Shown one piece after another: positions 1 to 8,849 of a DNA stretch of 32,137 bases (position 1 is its first letter; each line of letters begins with the position of its first letter). This stretch comes from Burkholderiales bacterium (GTDB lineage Bacteria > Pseudomonadota > Gammaproteobacteria > Burkholderiales > Burkholderiaceae_C), in NCBI GenBank assembly GCA_017302505.1, contig JAFLDH010000018.1, positions 1 to 32,137 on the forward strand. Direction: 5' to 3'. The position numbers and the translations under genes are program-made. A model generated the notes under the pieces. That model was not told where the DNA came from, made no database searches, and worked only from the letters and a program-made list of their open reading frames with translations.

Positions 1-627
1 GAGGTGCAGCGCATGCTGCAGGAGCGGCAGCGCGCGATGCGCGCGCTGTTCGCCCAGGCCGGGCGGGCCGACCTGGGCGCGCTGCGCATCGTCGAGGTGG
101 GCTGCGGCAGCGGCGGCAACCTGCTGGAGCTGCTTCGCATGGGCTGCCAGCCGCAGCACTTGGTGGGCATCGAGCTGCTGCCGGAACGGCTGGCGCAGGC
201 CCATGCCGTGCTGCCCGAGGCGGTGCAACTGATCGGCGGCGATGCGCTGCAGGCGCCGATCGCGCCGTCCTCGATGGACATCGTCTACCTGTCGACGGTG
301 CTGTCTTCGCTGCTGGACGATGCCTACCAGCGGCGCCTGGCCGATGCGCTGTGGGGCTGGTTGAAGCCGGGCGGCGCGGTGCTGGTCTACGACTTCACGG
401 TGAACAACCCGCGCAACCCCGACGTGCGCGGCGTGCCGCTGGCCCGGCTGCGCGCGCTGTTTCCGCAGGCCCGCATGCATCATCGGCGCGTGACGCTGGC
501 CCCGCCGCTGGCCCGCGCGGTCGTGCGGTTGCACCCCAGCCTGTACGAACTGGTGAACACGCTGCCGCTGCTGCGCACCCATGTGCTGGCCTGGCTGCAG
601 AAGCCGGCCACGGCGGCTGACCGATAG
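1..627 (+). CDS. Class I SAM-dependent methyltransferase (5' end cut by window)
   Basis: The reading frame is already open at base 1, so the true start may lie outside the window; a GTG at 4 and an ATG at 13 are internal candidates. Visible protein is about 207 residues. Counting from the GTG at 4, a Rossmann motif I (EVGCGSGG, residues 31-38) is followed by an acidic IELLPERL strand and a late WLKPGGAVLVYDF stretch, the usual post-motif III of class I methyltransferases. The acceptor cannot be read from sequence. It lies 18 bases upstream of an aminotransferase gene on the same strand and probably belongs to the same unit, so sugar or lipid-linked sugar methylation is plausible. Family assignment is firm; substrate unknown. 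Confidence 0.8.
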   Translation, partial: EVQRMLQERQRAMRALFAQAGRADLGALRIVEVGCGSGGNLLELLRMGCQPQHLVGIELLPERLAQAHAVLPEAVQLIGGDALQAPIAPSSMDIVYLSTVLSSLLDDAYQRRLADALWGWLKPGGAVLVYDFTVNNPRNPDVRGVPLARLRALFPQARMHHRRVTLAPPLARAVVRLHPSLYELVNTLPLLRTHVLAWLQKPATAADR

Positions 628-645
628 ACTGCTCGCCAACCTGCC

Positions 646-1818
646 ATGAAGCCTGCCTTCCTGCCCTTTGCCCTGCCCGACATCGGCGACGAGGAAATCG
701 CCGAGGTGGTGGACACGCTGCGCTCGGGCTGGGTGACCACCGGGCCGAAGGCGGCGCGCTTCGAACAGGCCTTCGTCGACTTCCTGGGCGATGCATCGCT
801 GCAGGCGGTGGCCGTCAATTCCGCCACCGCCGGCCTGCACCTGGCGCTGGAAGGTCTGGGCATCGGCCCGGGCGACGAAGTCATCACGACCACGCACACC
901 TTTACCGCCACGGCCGAGGTGGTGCGCTACCTGGGCGCGGACGTGCGGCTGGTGGACGTGGACGCGACCACGCTGAACATCGACCCGGCGGCGGTGCAGG
1001 CGGCGATCACGCCACGCACGAAGGCGCTGATCCCCGTGCACTATGGTGGGCTGGCGGCCGACATGCCCGCGCTGCTGGCCATCGCCCGCCGGAATGGCCT
1101 GAAGGTGGTGGAGGACGCTGCCCATGCGCTGCCCGCCACCTGTGGAGGGCGGCTCGTGGGCACGCTGGACAGCGATGCCACGGTGTTCAGCTTCTATGCC
1201 AACAAGACCATTACGACCGGCGAAGGCGGCATGCTGGTCACGCGGGATGCTACGCTGGCCCGACGGGCCCGGATCATGCGGCTGCACGGCATGAACCGCG
1301 ATGCCTTCGACCGCTACACCGCGCAGGTGCCCAGCTGGTACTACGAGGTGGTGGCGCCGGGCTTCAAGTACAATCTGGGCGATATTGCCGCCGCGCTGGG
1401 CTTGCAGCAGCTGAAGAAAGCGCAGGCCTTCCAGCAGACGCGCCAGCGCATCGCCCAGGCCTACGACGCCGGGCTGGCCGGGTTGCCGCTGCAGTTGCCG
1501 GCTGCGCCGCCGCCGGGCGAGCAGCATGCGTGGCACCTGTATCCGGTGCGCCTGACCGACGCCGCCGGCATCGGCCGCGACGCGCTGATCGAGGCGCTGT
1601 TCGCGCGCGGCATTGGCTGCAGCGTGCACTACATCCCGCTGCACCGGCACCCCTACTGGCGCGAGCGCTATGCACTGCATGAGTCCGATTTCCCGCGCAG
1701 CGATGAGGCCTACCAGCGGCTGATCAGCCTGCCGATCTACACCCGCATGCAGCCGGCCGACGTGCAGCGCGTGATCGACGTGCTGAACGAGGCGCTGGCC
1801 GCGCCGGCGGCGGCGTGA
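646..1818 (+). CDS. DegT/DnrJ/EryC1/StrS family PLP-dependent sugar aminotransferase
   Basis: A 390-residue protein of normal family length. It opens with the nucleotide-sugar aminotransferase signature ([11 protein letters not shown], then [10 protein letters not shown]). It has VEDAAH at 155-160, whose aspartate contacts the PLP ring nitrogen in this family, and [13 protein letters not shown] around the Schiff-base lysine K187. Such enzymes transfer an amino group to a 4-keto (sometimes 3-keto) nucleotide sugar. The nearby PglC-like transferase and WbpM/PglF-like dehydratase suggest a UDP-4-keto-6-deoxy-HexNAc substrate, giving a bacillosamine-type 4-amino sugar. That is context inference; ArnB-like chemistry cannot be excluded. 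No acetyltransferase follows it. The next gene starts one base after its stop. Confidence 0.88.
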   Translation: MKPAFLPFALPDIGDEEIAEVVDTLRSGWVTTGPKAARFEQAFVDFLGDASLQAVAVNSATAGLHLALEGLGIGPGDEVITTTHTFTATAEVVRYLGADVRLVDVDATTLNIDPAAVQAAITPRTKALIPVHYGGLAADMPALLAIARRNGLKVVEDAAHALPATCGGRLVGTLDSDATVFSFYANKTITTGEGGMLVTRDATLARRARIMRLHGMNRDAFDRYTAQVPSWYYEVVAPGFKYNLGDIAAALGLQQLKKAQAFQQTRQRIAQAYDAGLAGLPLQLPAAPPPGEQHAWHLYPVRLTDAAGIGRDALIEALFARGIGCSVHYIPLHRHPYWRERYALHESDFPRSDEAYQRLISLPIYTRMQPADVQRVIDVLNEALAAPAAA

Positions 1819-1819
1819 A

Positions 1820-2425
1820 GTGGCCAAGCGTACCTTCGACCTGGCCGTGGCGGCGCTGCTGCTGCTGCTGCTCTCGCCGCTGATGGCTGCCCTGGCTGCC
1901 TGGATCAAGCTGGACTCGCCCGGGCCGGTGTTCTTCCGGCAGACACGGGTGGGCCGGCACGGCGTGCCCTTTCGCATCCACAAGTTCCGCACGATGGTGG
2001 CCGATGCGCCGCGCCGCGGCGGTGCGCTGACGGTGGGCGCCGATGCGCGCATCACCCGCGCCGGCGCCTGGCTGCGGCCACGCCGCCTCGACGAGCTGCC
2101 GCAGCTGATCGATGTGCTGCAAGGCACGATGAGCCTGGTGGGCCCGCGGCCCGAGGTGCCCGAGTACGTGACGCACTACCCGGAGGGGCTGCGCGCCCAG
2201 GCGCTGGCCACGCGGCCCGGCATCACCAGCCCGGGTGCGCTGGAGTTCCTGGACGAGGCCACGCAACTTGCCCGCGCCGCCGACCCGGAGCGCGAGTACA
2301 TCGACGTGATCCTGCCCCGCAAGGTGCAGCTGGCCGCCGACTATGCGCAGCAGGCCAGCCTGCGCACCGACCTGGCGGTGCTGTGGGCCACGCTGCGCCG
2401 GCTTCTGCAGGGGAGTGGGTCGTGA
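1820..2425 (+). CDS. Undecaprenyl-phosphate sugar-1-phosphate transferase (monotopic PGT, PglC/WcaJ family)
   Basis: A 201-residue short-form bacterial sugar transferase. The N-terminal hydrophobic hairpin (residues 8-28, with a leucine run coded by CTG repeats) is followed by the SPGPVFFRQTRVG and HKFRTM signatures, the catalytic Asp-Glu pair in RLDELPQL (D91-E92), and SLVGPRPEVPEYV. It is predicted to move a sugar-1-phosphate from a UDP-sugar to undecaprenyl phosphate at the inner face of the inner membrane, the first step of a repeat unit. The GTG start lies one base past the aminotransferase stop. There is no long N-terminal membrane domain as in full WcaJ/WbaP. Its sugar is probably the product of the neighbouring dehydratase and aminotransferase. 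Confidence 0.9.
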   Translation: MAKRTFDLAVAALLLLLLSPLMAALAAWIKLDSPGPVFFRQTRVGRHGVPFRIHKFRTMVADAPRRGGALTVGADARITRAGAWLRPRRLDELPQLIDVLQGTMSLVGPRPEVPEYVTHYPEGLRAQALATRPGITSPGALEFLDEATQLARAADPEREYIDVILPRKVQLAADYAQQASLRTDLAVLWATLRRLLQGSGS

Positions 2426-4380
2426 GCGCGCCGAGCCCCTGGCACCGGCTGGACCTGCTGCTCGCGCGGCTGCGGCCACACCGCGAGCCGTTGTCGTTGC
2501 TGGCCGATGCGCTGGTGATCGTGGCCTGCTGGAACATCACCTACCTGTTCCGCCTGGGCTTCGAGCGCTGGCTGTCGGCGCGGCCCAGCTACGACAGCCT
2601 GGTGCTGACCGGTGTGGTGGTGGCTTACCTGGCGGCCTTTGCGCTGCTGCGCGTGCCGCAGAGCATGTGGCGCTTCAGCGGCTTTGGCGAGGTGAAGCGG
2701 TTAACGCTGGCCTGCGCGCTGGCAGGCTGCGTCAGCGCGGCCGTGGTCATCGGCCTGGGTCTGGCCAAGGTGCCGCGCGCGGTGCTGACGCTGCACCCGG
2801 TGATCACGCTGATGGGTGCGATCGTGGTGCGCATCGCCTATCGCATGCTGTACGAGCATGCACGCTCGCGCATCACCGGTGGCAGCACCGAGATCCGCCG
2901 CGCGCTGGTGATGGGCGCGGGCGATGCGGCGCGCTGGCTGCTGGCCGGCATCCACGCACAGGGCTGGACGGTATTGGGGCTGCTGGACGACGACCCGGCC
3001 AAGCTGCACTCGCGCATCGCCGGCGTGCAGGTGCTGGGCCCGCTGCAGGCGGTGCGCGACCGGGCCGTGCGCGGCGCGGCCACGCACATCGTGGTCGCCA
3101 TGCCCTCGGCCACGCCGGCACAGCGCCGCCGCGCGCTGGAGCTGGCCGCCGCTACCGGGCTGCCGGTGCTGACGGTGCCCAGCGCCGCGGAGCTGTCCGA
3201 CCCGAATCGCCGCAACCCCCGGGTGCGCGACATCGAGCCCGAAGACCTTTTGGGCCGCGAGCCGGTGCAGCTCGACGAAGCCGGCATCGGCGCCACGCTG
3301 CGGGACAAGACGGTGCTGATCACCGGCGCCGGCGGCAGCATCGGCAGCGAGCTGTGCCGGCAGGTGGCGCGCTTCCAGCCGGCGCGGCTGGTGCTGTACG
3401 AGCTGAGCGAGTTCAACCTCTACACCGTCGAGCAGGACCTGAGCGAGGCCTTCGCCGACCTGCCGCTGGTGCGGCTGATCGGCGACGTGAAGGACCTGGG
3501 CCACCTGCGCCAGACCTGCACGCGATGGCGGCCGCAGGTGGTGTTCCACGCGGCGGCGTTCAAGCACGTGCCGCTGATGGAAGAGGAAGGCAACGCCTGG
3601 GCGGCGCTGCGCAACAACACGCTCGGCACCTACCACGCGGCGCAGGCCGCGGCCGAAGCGGGGGCGGAGCGCTTCGTGCTGATCAGCACCGACAAGGCGG
3701 TGAACCCGACCAACGTGATGGGTGCCACCAAGCGCGCGGCCGAGATGGTGGTGTCGCAGATGGCGGCCGACCATGCGGGTACACGCTTCATCGCCGTGCG
3801 CTTCGGCAACGTGCTGGGCTCCAGCGGCAGCGTGATCCCGAAGTTCAAGGAGCAGATCGAACGCGGCGGCCCGGTGACGGTGACGCACCCGGAGGTCATC
3901 CGCTACTTCATGACCATCCCTGAGGCGGCACGGCTGGTGCTGCAGGCCGCGGCCATCGGCGAAAGCGGCCAGGTGCTGGTGCTGGACATGGGCGAGCCGG
4001 TGAAGATCGTCGACCTGGCCCGCGACCTGATCCGCCTGGCCGGCCATGCGCCGGAGGAGATCGCGATCGAATTCACTGGATTGAGGCCTGGGGAGAAGCT
4101 GTACGAGGAGTTGTTGGCCGATGAGGACCAGACCGTGCCGACGCCACACCATCGCCTGCGCGTGGCACATCTGGAATCACGGCCGCGACCATTGGATGAA
4201 CTGCTTCGCATGCTGTCCGGTGCCCAACCGCACGCGCTTGGCGGCGAATCGGCGCGCCAGCTGCTGCAGCGGGCCGTTCCCGGCTATCGCTGCACACCGG
4301 GGCCCGCGGCGGACACTTCGTGCAGCCAGCCTTCGAGGGCCGACACGAGTGAGCTGCGGTCGAACTCGCGCAGCGCATAG
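2422..4380 (+). CDS. Membrane-bound nucleoside-diphosphate-sugar 4,6-dehydratase/epimerase (WbpM/PglF/CapD type)
   Basis: Predicted 652 residues from a GTG whose bases overlap the previous stop (GTGA); GGGGAG sits 6 bases upstream and decides this start over an in-frame GTG at 2383. Order of parts: four or so N-terminal membrane segments (about residues 15-130), a first Rossmann-like domain (MGAGDAARWL), then the catalytic SDR domain with ITGAGGSIGSEL near 297-308 and STDKAVNPTNVMGATK near 421-436. The Met-x3-Lys in place of Tyr-x3-Lys is typical of WbpM-like enzymes. It likely makes UDP-4-keto-6-deoxy-HexNAc (UDP-QuiNAc or bacillosamine route). Odd point: the last 30 or so residues (after VPGYR) run into the convergent glycosyltransferase gene and look like read-through tail rather than conserved protein. 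Confidence 0.9.
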   Translation: MSAPSPWHRLDLLLARLRPHREPLSLLADALVIVACWNITYLFRLGFERWLSARPSYDSLVLTGVVVAYLAAFALLRVPQSMWRFSGFGEVKRLTLACALAGCVSAAVVIGLGLAKVPRAVLTLHPVITLMGAIVVRIAYRMLYEHARSRITGGSTEIRRALVMGAGDAARWLLAGIHAQGWTVLGLLDDDPAKLHSRIAGVQVLGPLQAVRDRAVRGAATHIVVAMPSATPAQRRRALELAAATGLPVLTVPSAAELSDPNRRNPRVRDIEPEDLLGREPVQLDEAGIGATLRDKTVLITGAGGSIGSELCRQVARFQPARLVLYELSEFNLYTVEQDLSEAFADLPLVRLIGDVKDLGHLRQTCTRWRPQVVFHAAAFKHVPLMEEEGNAWAALRNNTLGTYHAAQAAAEAGAERFVLISTDKAVNPTNVMGATKRAAEMVVSQMAADHAGTRFIAVRFGNVLGSSGSVIPKFKEQIERGGPVTVTHPEVIRYFMTIPEAARLVLQAAAIGESGQVLVLDMGEPVKIVDLARDLIRLAGHAPEEIAIEFTGLRPGEKLYEELLADEDQTVPTPHHRLRVAHLESRPRPLDELLRMLSGAQPHALGGESARQLLQRAVPGYRCTPGPAADTSCSQPSRADTSELRSNSRSA

Positions 4381-5531
4381 GCACGTCCACGTTGCCCCAT
4401 GTCCTGGCGCGTCGGGGCCGGCAGGTCCATCAGGCGAGCCACCGCCTGGGACAATGCCACCGCGTCGCCCGCGGGCGCAGTGAAGCCGGCCCCGGACTCC
4501 TCCACGATGCGTGCCCCTTCGCCGTCCAGCATGGCCAACACGGGTCGCCCTGCGGCCAGGTAGCTTTGCACCTTGCCCGGTACAGTCAGTGCGAAGACCG
4601 GATCGGCCTTCAGCGAAACAAGCAATGCGTGTGCGCCGCTGAAGAATGCAGGCATTCGCTGAGGTGCGTGACGTCCGAGCAACAGCACATGGTCCTGCAG
4701 GCCACGTCGTGCGATGTCGGCGCGCAGTGCATCCAGAGCCCGTCCATCGCCAACGACCAGCCAGCGCAGGGTAGGCCGCTGGTCGCGCAGCAGCGCTGCC
4801 GCCTCGACCACCGCCGGGAAGTCCTGAGCCTCGCCGACGTTGCCAGCGAACAGCACATTGAAGCAGTCGGCTACTGGCTTCAGTTCAGGTGCCGGAGTCT
4901 GCTCGTCTGCCGCATCGGCAAATTCGGGCTCGATCCAGTTCGGGAAGTAACGGATCTGCGAAGGCCGCCCTCCCCAATGCTCGACGTTGGAGGCAAAGGC
5001 CTTCGAGGCGATCAGCACACGTTCGCACCGGCGGTAGATGTAGCCCACCAGCCCACCGACGACCGCCAGCAGGCGCGGAGAACGCACGACGCCTACCGCC
5101 GACAGCGTGTCGGGCCAGAGGTCGAGCACCCACATCACCAGTGGCGCGCGCTTCAGCCGGCACAGCCACAATGCCGGCAAGGCGGCGGTGACAGGCGAGG
5201 TCTGGAACACGAAAATCGCGTCGAAGCGTCGTCCACGCAGTTTCCAAGGGCCCAGCGCCAGACCCCAAAGAACGAAGCTCAGGTAGTTTCGTACCAGCGC
5301 CACGGCGCCGCGTCCTCGTGGCCGCAATGGCAGTCGCAGCACATCGGCGCCGGCCCAGTGTTCATAGGCCCCCGGATTGGACAGATAGTCCGGGAAGACG
5401 ACACCATCCGGGTAGTTGGGGCGGCCGGTCAGCACGGTCACCTGGTGACCGCGGGCCACCAATTCGGACACCAGGTCGTTGATGCGGAAGTTTTCAGGCC
5501 AGAAATACTGGCTGACGACCAGCAGGCGCAA
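4284..5531 (-). CDS. wbuB: WbuB-family GT4 glycosyltransferase (probable L-FucNAc transferase)
   Basis: A 415-residue GT-B enzyme. The N-terminus LLVVSQYFWPENFRINDL and the TGRPNYPDG stretch are hallmarks of the WbuB group, whose E. coli O26 member transfers L-FucNAc. The C-terminal nucleotide-binding part has LAAGRPVLAMLDGEGARIVEESGAGF spread over residues 325-350. The start is TTG (5531-5529), because no ATG or GTG fits the conserved N-terminus. It follows the fnlC gene by 14 bases, so donor synthesis and transfer of L-FucNAc are probably coupled in one operon; this supports, but does not prove, the donor. Its last 97 bases overlap the 3' end of the convergent dehydratase gene. It is the last gene of the long minus-strand unit. 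Confidence 0.85.
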   Translation of the reverse strand: MRLLVVSQYFWPENFRINDLVSELVARGHQVTVLTGRPNYPDGVVFPDYLSNPGAYEHWAGADVLRLPLRPRGRGAVALVRNYLSFVLWGLALGPWKLRGRRFDAIFVFQTSPVTAALPALWLCRLKRAPLVMWVLDLWPDTLSAVGVVRSPRLLAVVGGLVGYIYRRCERVLIASKAFASNVEHWGGRPSQIRYFPNWIEPEFADAADEQTPAPELKPVADCFNVLFAGNVGEAQDFPAVVEAAALLRDQRPTLRWLVVGDGRALDALRADIARRGLQDHVLLLGRHAPQRMPAFFSGAHALLVSLKADPVFALTVPGKVQSYLAAGRPVLAMLDGEGARIVEESGAGFTAPAGDAVALSQAVARLMDLPAPTRQDMGQRGRAYALREFDRSSLVSALEGWLHEVSAAGPGVQR

Positions 5532-5545
5532 GGACGCGGCGTCCG

Positions 5546-6679
5546 TCAGTCGGGCTGTCGCCAGACCACGCGGCGCACGTAGTCGGTATAGCTGATCAGA
5601 ATGCGCAGCACCTTGTCCGACACATTGGGCATGCCGTAGTCGGCCACTGGCCGCAAGCCCCTTTGCGAGCCTCGCGGCTGCTCGGCCAGAACTGCGAGGC
5701 CTTGGCGCACACGGTCTGCATCCAGTCCGACCATCATCACTGCGCCTTCTTCCATGCCTTCTGGACGCTCGTGCGCCTCGCGCAGGTTCAGCGCCGGGAA
5801 ATTGAGGATCGACGATTCCTCGGTGATGGTGCCGCTGTCCGACAGCGCAGCCCGCGCGTGCATCTGCAGATGCACGTAATCGTGGAAACCCAGCGGCTTG
5901 AGCAACTGAACGCGCTCGTCGAAGCGTGTGCCAGTGGCCTCGATCCTCTTGGCGGTGCGTGGGTGGGTGGAGACGATCACCGGCAAAGCGTGTTCGCGCG
6001 CCAGCAGGTCCAGCAGTGCCGCCAGCTTGGCGAACTGCCGCGGCGATTCGATGTTCTCTTCGCGGTGGGCGCTGACCACAAAGTACCTTCCCGGTTGCAA
6101 GCCCAACCGCTGAAGCACGTCCGAGGCGTCGATGCGTGCGCGGTTGTGGGCCAGCACCTCGGCCATGGGGCTTCCTGTCTTGATCACGCGGTCCGGTGGC
6201 AGGCCTTCGCGCAAGAGGTACTCACGAGCGATGTCGCTGTAGCAGAGGTTGACGTCGGCCACGTGGTCGACGATGCGACGATTGGTTTCCTCGGGAACAC
6301 GCTGGTCGAAGCAGCGATTGCCGGCCTCCATGTGAAAGATCGGCACCTGGCGGCGCTTGGCAGGAATCACCGACAGGCAACTGTTGGTGTCACCCAGAAC
6401 CAGCATTGCGTCCGGCGCTTCGGCAGCGAGCACGTCATCCACCGCAGCGATGATCCGGCCGATGGTCTGCGCAGCAGAGCCGCCCGCACTGTTCAGGAAG
6501 TGATCGGGTTTGCGCAGTCCCAGGTCATCGAAGAACACCTGATTGAGTTCGTAGTCGTAGTTCTGCCCGGTATGCACGAGCACCTGTGTGCAGTGCTCGT
6601 CCAGCCGCTGCATCACGCGTGACAAGCGAATGATCTCGGGCCGGGTCCCGACCACAGTCATGACCTTCAGGCGCGTCAT
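5546..6679 (-). CDS. fnlC: UDP-N-acetyl-L-fucosamine synthase (2-epimerase, FnlC/WbjD/CapG)
   Basis: A 377-residue WecB-like non-hydrolysing 2-epimerase. GTRPEII (11-17), GDTNS (96-100), HMEAGNR (116-122), PEETNR (129-134) and SAHREEN are visible. The HMEAGNR...FD..VPEETNR form is typical of the FnlC/WbjD branch rather than of WecB itself. It performs the last step to UDP-L-FucNAc, inverting C2 of UDP-2-acetamido-2,6-dideoxy-L-talose (UDP-L-PneNAc). The ATG overlaps the fnlB stop (ATGA), so translation is probably coupled. Position after fnlA and fnlB gives the complete three-enzyme pathway, which makes this assignment much safer than sequence alone would. Confidence 0.92.
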   Translation of the reverse strand: MTRLKVMTVVGTRPEIIRLSRVMQRLDEHCTQVLVHTGQNYDYELNQVFFDDLGLRKPDHFLNSAGGSAAQTIGRIIAAVDDVLAAEAPDAMLVLGDTNSCLSVIPAKRRQVPIFHMEAGNRCFDQRVPEETNRRIVDHVADVNLCYSDIAREYLLREGLPPDRVIKTGSPMAEVLAHNRARIDASDVLQRLGLQPGRYFVVSAHREENIESPRQFAKLAALLDLLAREHALPVIVSTHPRTAKRIEATGTRFDERVQLLKPLGFHDYVHLQMHARAALSDSGTITEESSILNFPALNLREAHERPEGMEEGAVMMVGLDADRVRQGLAVLAEQPRGSQRGLRPVADYGMPNVSDKVLRILISYTDYVRRVVWRQPD

Positions 6680-7788
6680 GGCACCACCTTCATTGCCACC
6701 GTGTCCGGCCTTGCACGGTCAAAGATCTCGTTCGCCCAGAGCATGACGATCAGGTCATCATCGCCGATGTTCGTGATGTCGTGCGTCCAACCCGGGATGG
6801 TTTCGACGACCTTGGCTTCCCCGCCCCTCGTGATGATCTCGGCAGTGGCTCCCGTGTCCAGCTGGCGGAAACCGAAACGTGCCGTGCCCTGCAAGACCAG
6901 GAACTTCTCGCTCTTGGTGTGGTGGTAGTGGCCTCCCCGGGTCACTCCCGGGTGGGCCGTGAAGTAGGAGAACTGGCCGCAGTCTGGCGTCTTGAGCATC
7001 TCCACAAACTCGCCGCGTGCATCGCCATGACGGGGCAGTGCGTAGGCAAATTGGTGTGGGGGAAGGTGGCTCAGATAGGTCGCATACAGAGCCCGGGTGA
7101 GCCCTGTGCCCACCGGCGGGCTGATCAGGCTGGTGCGGCTTTGGGCGAAGCCCTGTAGCGTGGCTGCCACCTCGCCGACGCTGCTGGCGTACTCGGGACC
7201 GACCTGCAGCTGCACCACGCCAAGCGGGGGCGAGCGCAGCAGCGCCATGAAAGCATCGATGACATCGTCGACATAGACCAGCCGCAGCGGCGAGGTGGGG
7301 TCGTGAATCGTCAGGGGCAGTCCGTTTGCCACCTGATGGCAGAACGTGGCCACGGCCGAGTTGTAGAACGGACGAGCCCATTTGCCGAACACATTGGTCA
7401 GGCGCAGCAGCGCCACGGGCGAGCCAGTGGCTTCACCATGGGCACGCAGACGCTCTTCGGCAGCGAGCTTGCTGCGGCCGTAGGGGTTATCCAGCGCGGC
7501 CTGTGTCGACGATGCGAAGACCACCACAGCGCGATGGCCGGCCGCGGCGAGCACATCACACACCCGGGACGTGAAACCAGCGTTGGTGCGAGTGAACTCC
7601 GCGGGATCTTCGGGCCGGTTGGCACCGGCCAGGTGAAACACGAACCGGGCCTGGCTCAGTGCAGCGACTACGTCGGCATCGCTGCTGTCGTGCGTCAGGC
7701 AAGTGACCCCGTTCTGAGCCAGCTCCCGCAGCCGCCACTGCAAATGGCGGCCGATGAAGCCCGATGACCCGGTAATGACGATGGACAC
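6676..7788 (-). CDS. fnlB: UDP-2-acetamido-2,6-dideoxy-L-talose-forming reductase with C-terminal cupin (FnlB/WbjC/CapF)
   Basis: A 370-residue two-domain protein. The N-terminal SDR domain carries GSSGFIG (7-13) and Tyr103-x3-Lys107 (YGRSK). The C-terminal cupin has [11 protein letters not shown] (286-296) with metal-ligand histidines. This SDR-plus-cupin architecture is specific to CapF/WbjC/FnlB, the second enzyme of UDP-L-FucNAc synthesis: the cupin epimerises and the SDR reduces the 4-keto intermediate with NADPH. The start codon is GTG, one base after the fnlA stop, and the stop overlaps the start of fnlC. No disruption is visible. Confidence 0.93.
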   Translation of the reverse strand: MSIVITGSSGFIGRHLQWRLRELAQNGVTCLTHDSSDADVVAALSQARFVFHLAGANRPEDPAEFTRTNAGFTSRVCDVLAAAGHRAVVVFASSTQAALDNPYGRSKLAAEERLRAHGEATGSPVALLRLTNVFGKWARPFYNSAVATFCHQVANGLPLTIHDPTSPLRLVYVDDVIDAFMALLRSPPLGVVQLQVGPEYASSVGEVAATLQGFAQSRTSLISPPVGTGLTRALYATYLSHLPPHQFAYALPRHGDARGEFVEMLKTPDCGQFSYFTAHPGVTRGGHYHHTKSEKFLVLQGTARFGFRQLDTGATAEIITRGGEAKVVETIPGWTHDITNIGDDDLIVMLWANEIFDRARPDTVAMKVVP

Positions 7789-7789
7789 T

Positions 7790-8824
7790 TCAGTCTTCCG
7801 GCAAGGCGTCTTCGCCTCGCACGATGCGTTGCATGAACGGCAGCTTCAACAGCAGTGCCTTCATGCCCTCCACGTCGAGGCGCTGAGTGTTGTGTGAGTT
7901 GTATTCCTCACCCAGGTTGAGGCGCGGTTCACCTTGCTCGACGAACTTGGCGTAGTTCAGGTCCCGGCCATCCGGCGGTACCCTGTAGTAGTCGCCCAGG
8001 TCGTCGGCCTGCCACAGCTCCTCGCGGCTGAGGAGCGTTTCGTAGAGCTTCTCGCCATGGCGCGTACCGATCACCTGAATCACATGGTCAGGCCGACGCA
8101 TCAGCTCGCACAGGGCCTGCGCCAGCACGCTGACCGTGGCTGCCGGTGCCTTCTGCACGAAGATATCTCCGTTGCGGCCGTGATCGAACGCATAGAGCAC
8201 CAAGTCGACCGCGTCGTCCAGCGTCATCATGAACCGTGTCATGGCCGGGTCTGTGAGGGTCAGGGGTAATCCGGCGCGCAGTTGTTCGATGAACAACGGG
8301 ATCACCGAGCCGCGTGATGCCATGACATTGCCGTAACGCGTGGCGCAGATGGTCAAGCCGCTCGAATCCAGGTCGCGTGACATCGCGACCATGACCTTCT
8401 CCATGAGCGCCTTGGACATGCCCATGGCGTTGATCGGATAGACGGCCTTGTCCGTGCTCAGGCACACCACACGCTTGACGCCCGTGCGCAGCGCGGCATC
8501 GAGCACGTTCTCGGTGCCGAGAATGTTCGTACGAACTGCCTGCATCGGGTGGAACTCGCACGATGGAACCTGCTTCAGCGCCGCCGCGTGGAAACAGTAA
8601 TCGACACCTCGCATTGCGGCGGCCACGCTGCGCGCATCGCGCACGTCGCCAACGTAGAAGCGCAGCTTGGCATTGCGGTACAGGCGCCGCATGTCGTCCT
8701 GCTTCTTCTCGTCGCGACTGAAGATGCGAATCTCGCGCAGGCCAGAGCCGAGAAAGCGTCGTGCCACGGCGTTGCCGAAAGAGCCGGTGCCGCCGGTGAT
8801 GAGGAGGACCTTGTCGTCGAACAT
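7790..8824 (-). CDS. fnlA: UDP-GlcNAc 4,6-dehydratase (5-inverting) FnlA/WbjB/CapE
   Basis: Predicted 344 residues from ATG 8824, the usual FnlA length; the open frame upstream is the shadow of the preceding gene. GGTGSFG (11-17) binds NADP, and STDKAVYPINAMGMSK (123-138) gives the Thr/Met/Lys active-site arrangement (M134-x3-K138 instead of Tyr-x3-Lys) known for CapE/WbjB. SFE-type substrate contacts are suggested by KQVPSCEFHP. It converts UDP-GlcNAc to the 4-keto-6-deoxy intermediate with C5 inversion, committing carbon to UDP-L-FucNAc. It starts the fnlABC set and lies 25 bases after the preceding GT2 gene. There is no strong Shine-Dalgarno sequence. Confidence 0.93.
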   Translation of the reverse strand: MFDDKVLLITGGTGSFGNAVARRFLGSGLREIRIFSRDEKKQDDMRRLYRNAKLRFYVGDVRDARSVAAAMRGVDYCFHAAALKQVPSCEFHPMQAVRTNILGTENVLDAALRTGVKRVVCLSTDKAVYPINAMGMSKALMEKVMVAMSRDLDSSGLTICATRYGNVMASRGSVIPLFIEQLRAGLPLTLTDPAMTRFMMTLDDAVDLVLYAFDHGRNGDIFVQKAPAATVSVLAQALCELMRRPDHVIQVIGTRHGEKLYETLLSREELWQADDLGDYYRVPPDGRDLNYAKFVEQGEPRLNLGEEYNSHNTQRLDVEGMKALLLKLPFMQRIVRGEDALPED

Positions 8825-8849
8825 GCGTAGGGCTGGTGTCGCGGGCCAC

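Noticed and set aside
1856-1870. (CTG)5 repeat in the PglC-like gene as a possible phase-variation tract
   Set aside because: A trinucleotide repeat cannot shift the frame, and leucine runs coded by CTG are expected in a membrane helix in GC-rich DNA.
2701-4170. 489-codon open frame on the minus strand, opposite the dehydratase
   Set aside because: The plus-strand protein has complete domain motifs; the opposite frame has no family signature and is the usual antisense shadow of GC-rich coding DNA.
4269-4307. 7-bp inverted repeat (GCGGGCC/GGCCCGC) with a 25-base loop as a terminator
   Set aside because: The loop is too long, there is no T-run, and it lies inside coding sequence on both strands.
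5663-6622. 319-codon open frame on the plus strand
   Set aside because: Antisense to fnlC, whose catalytic motifs are complete.
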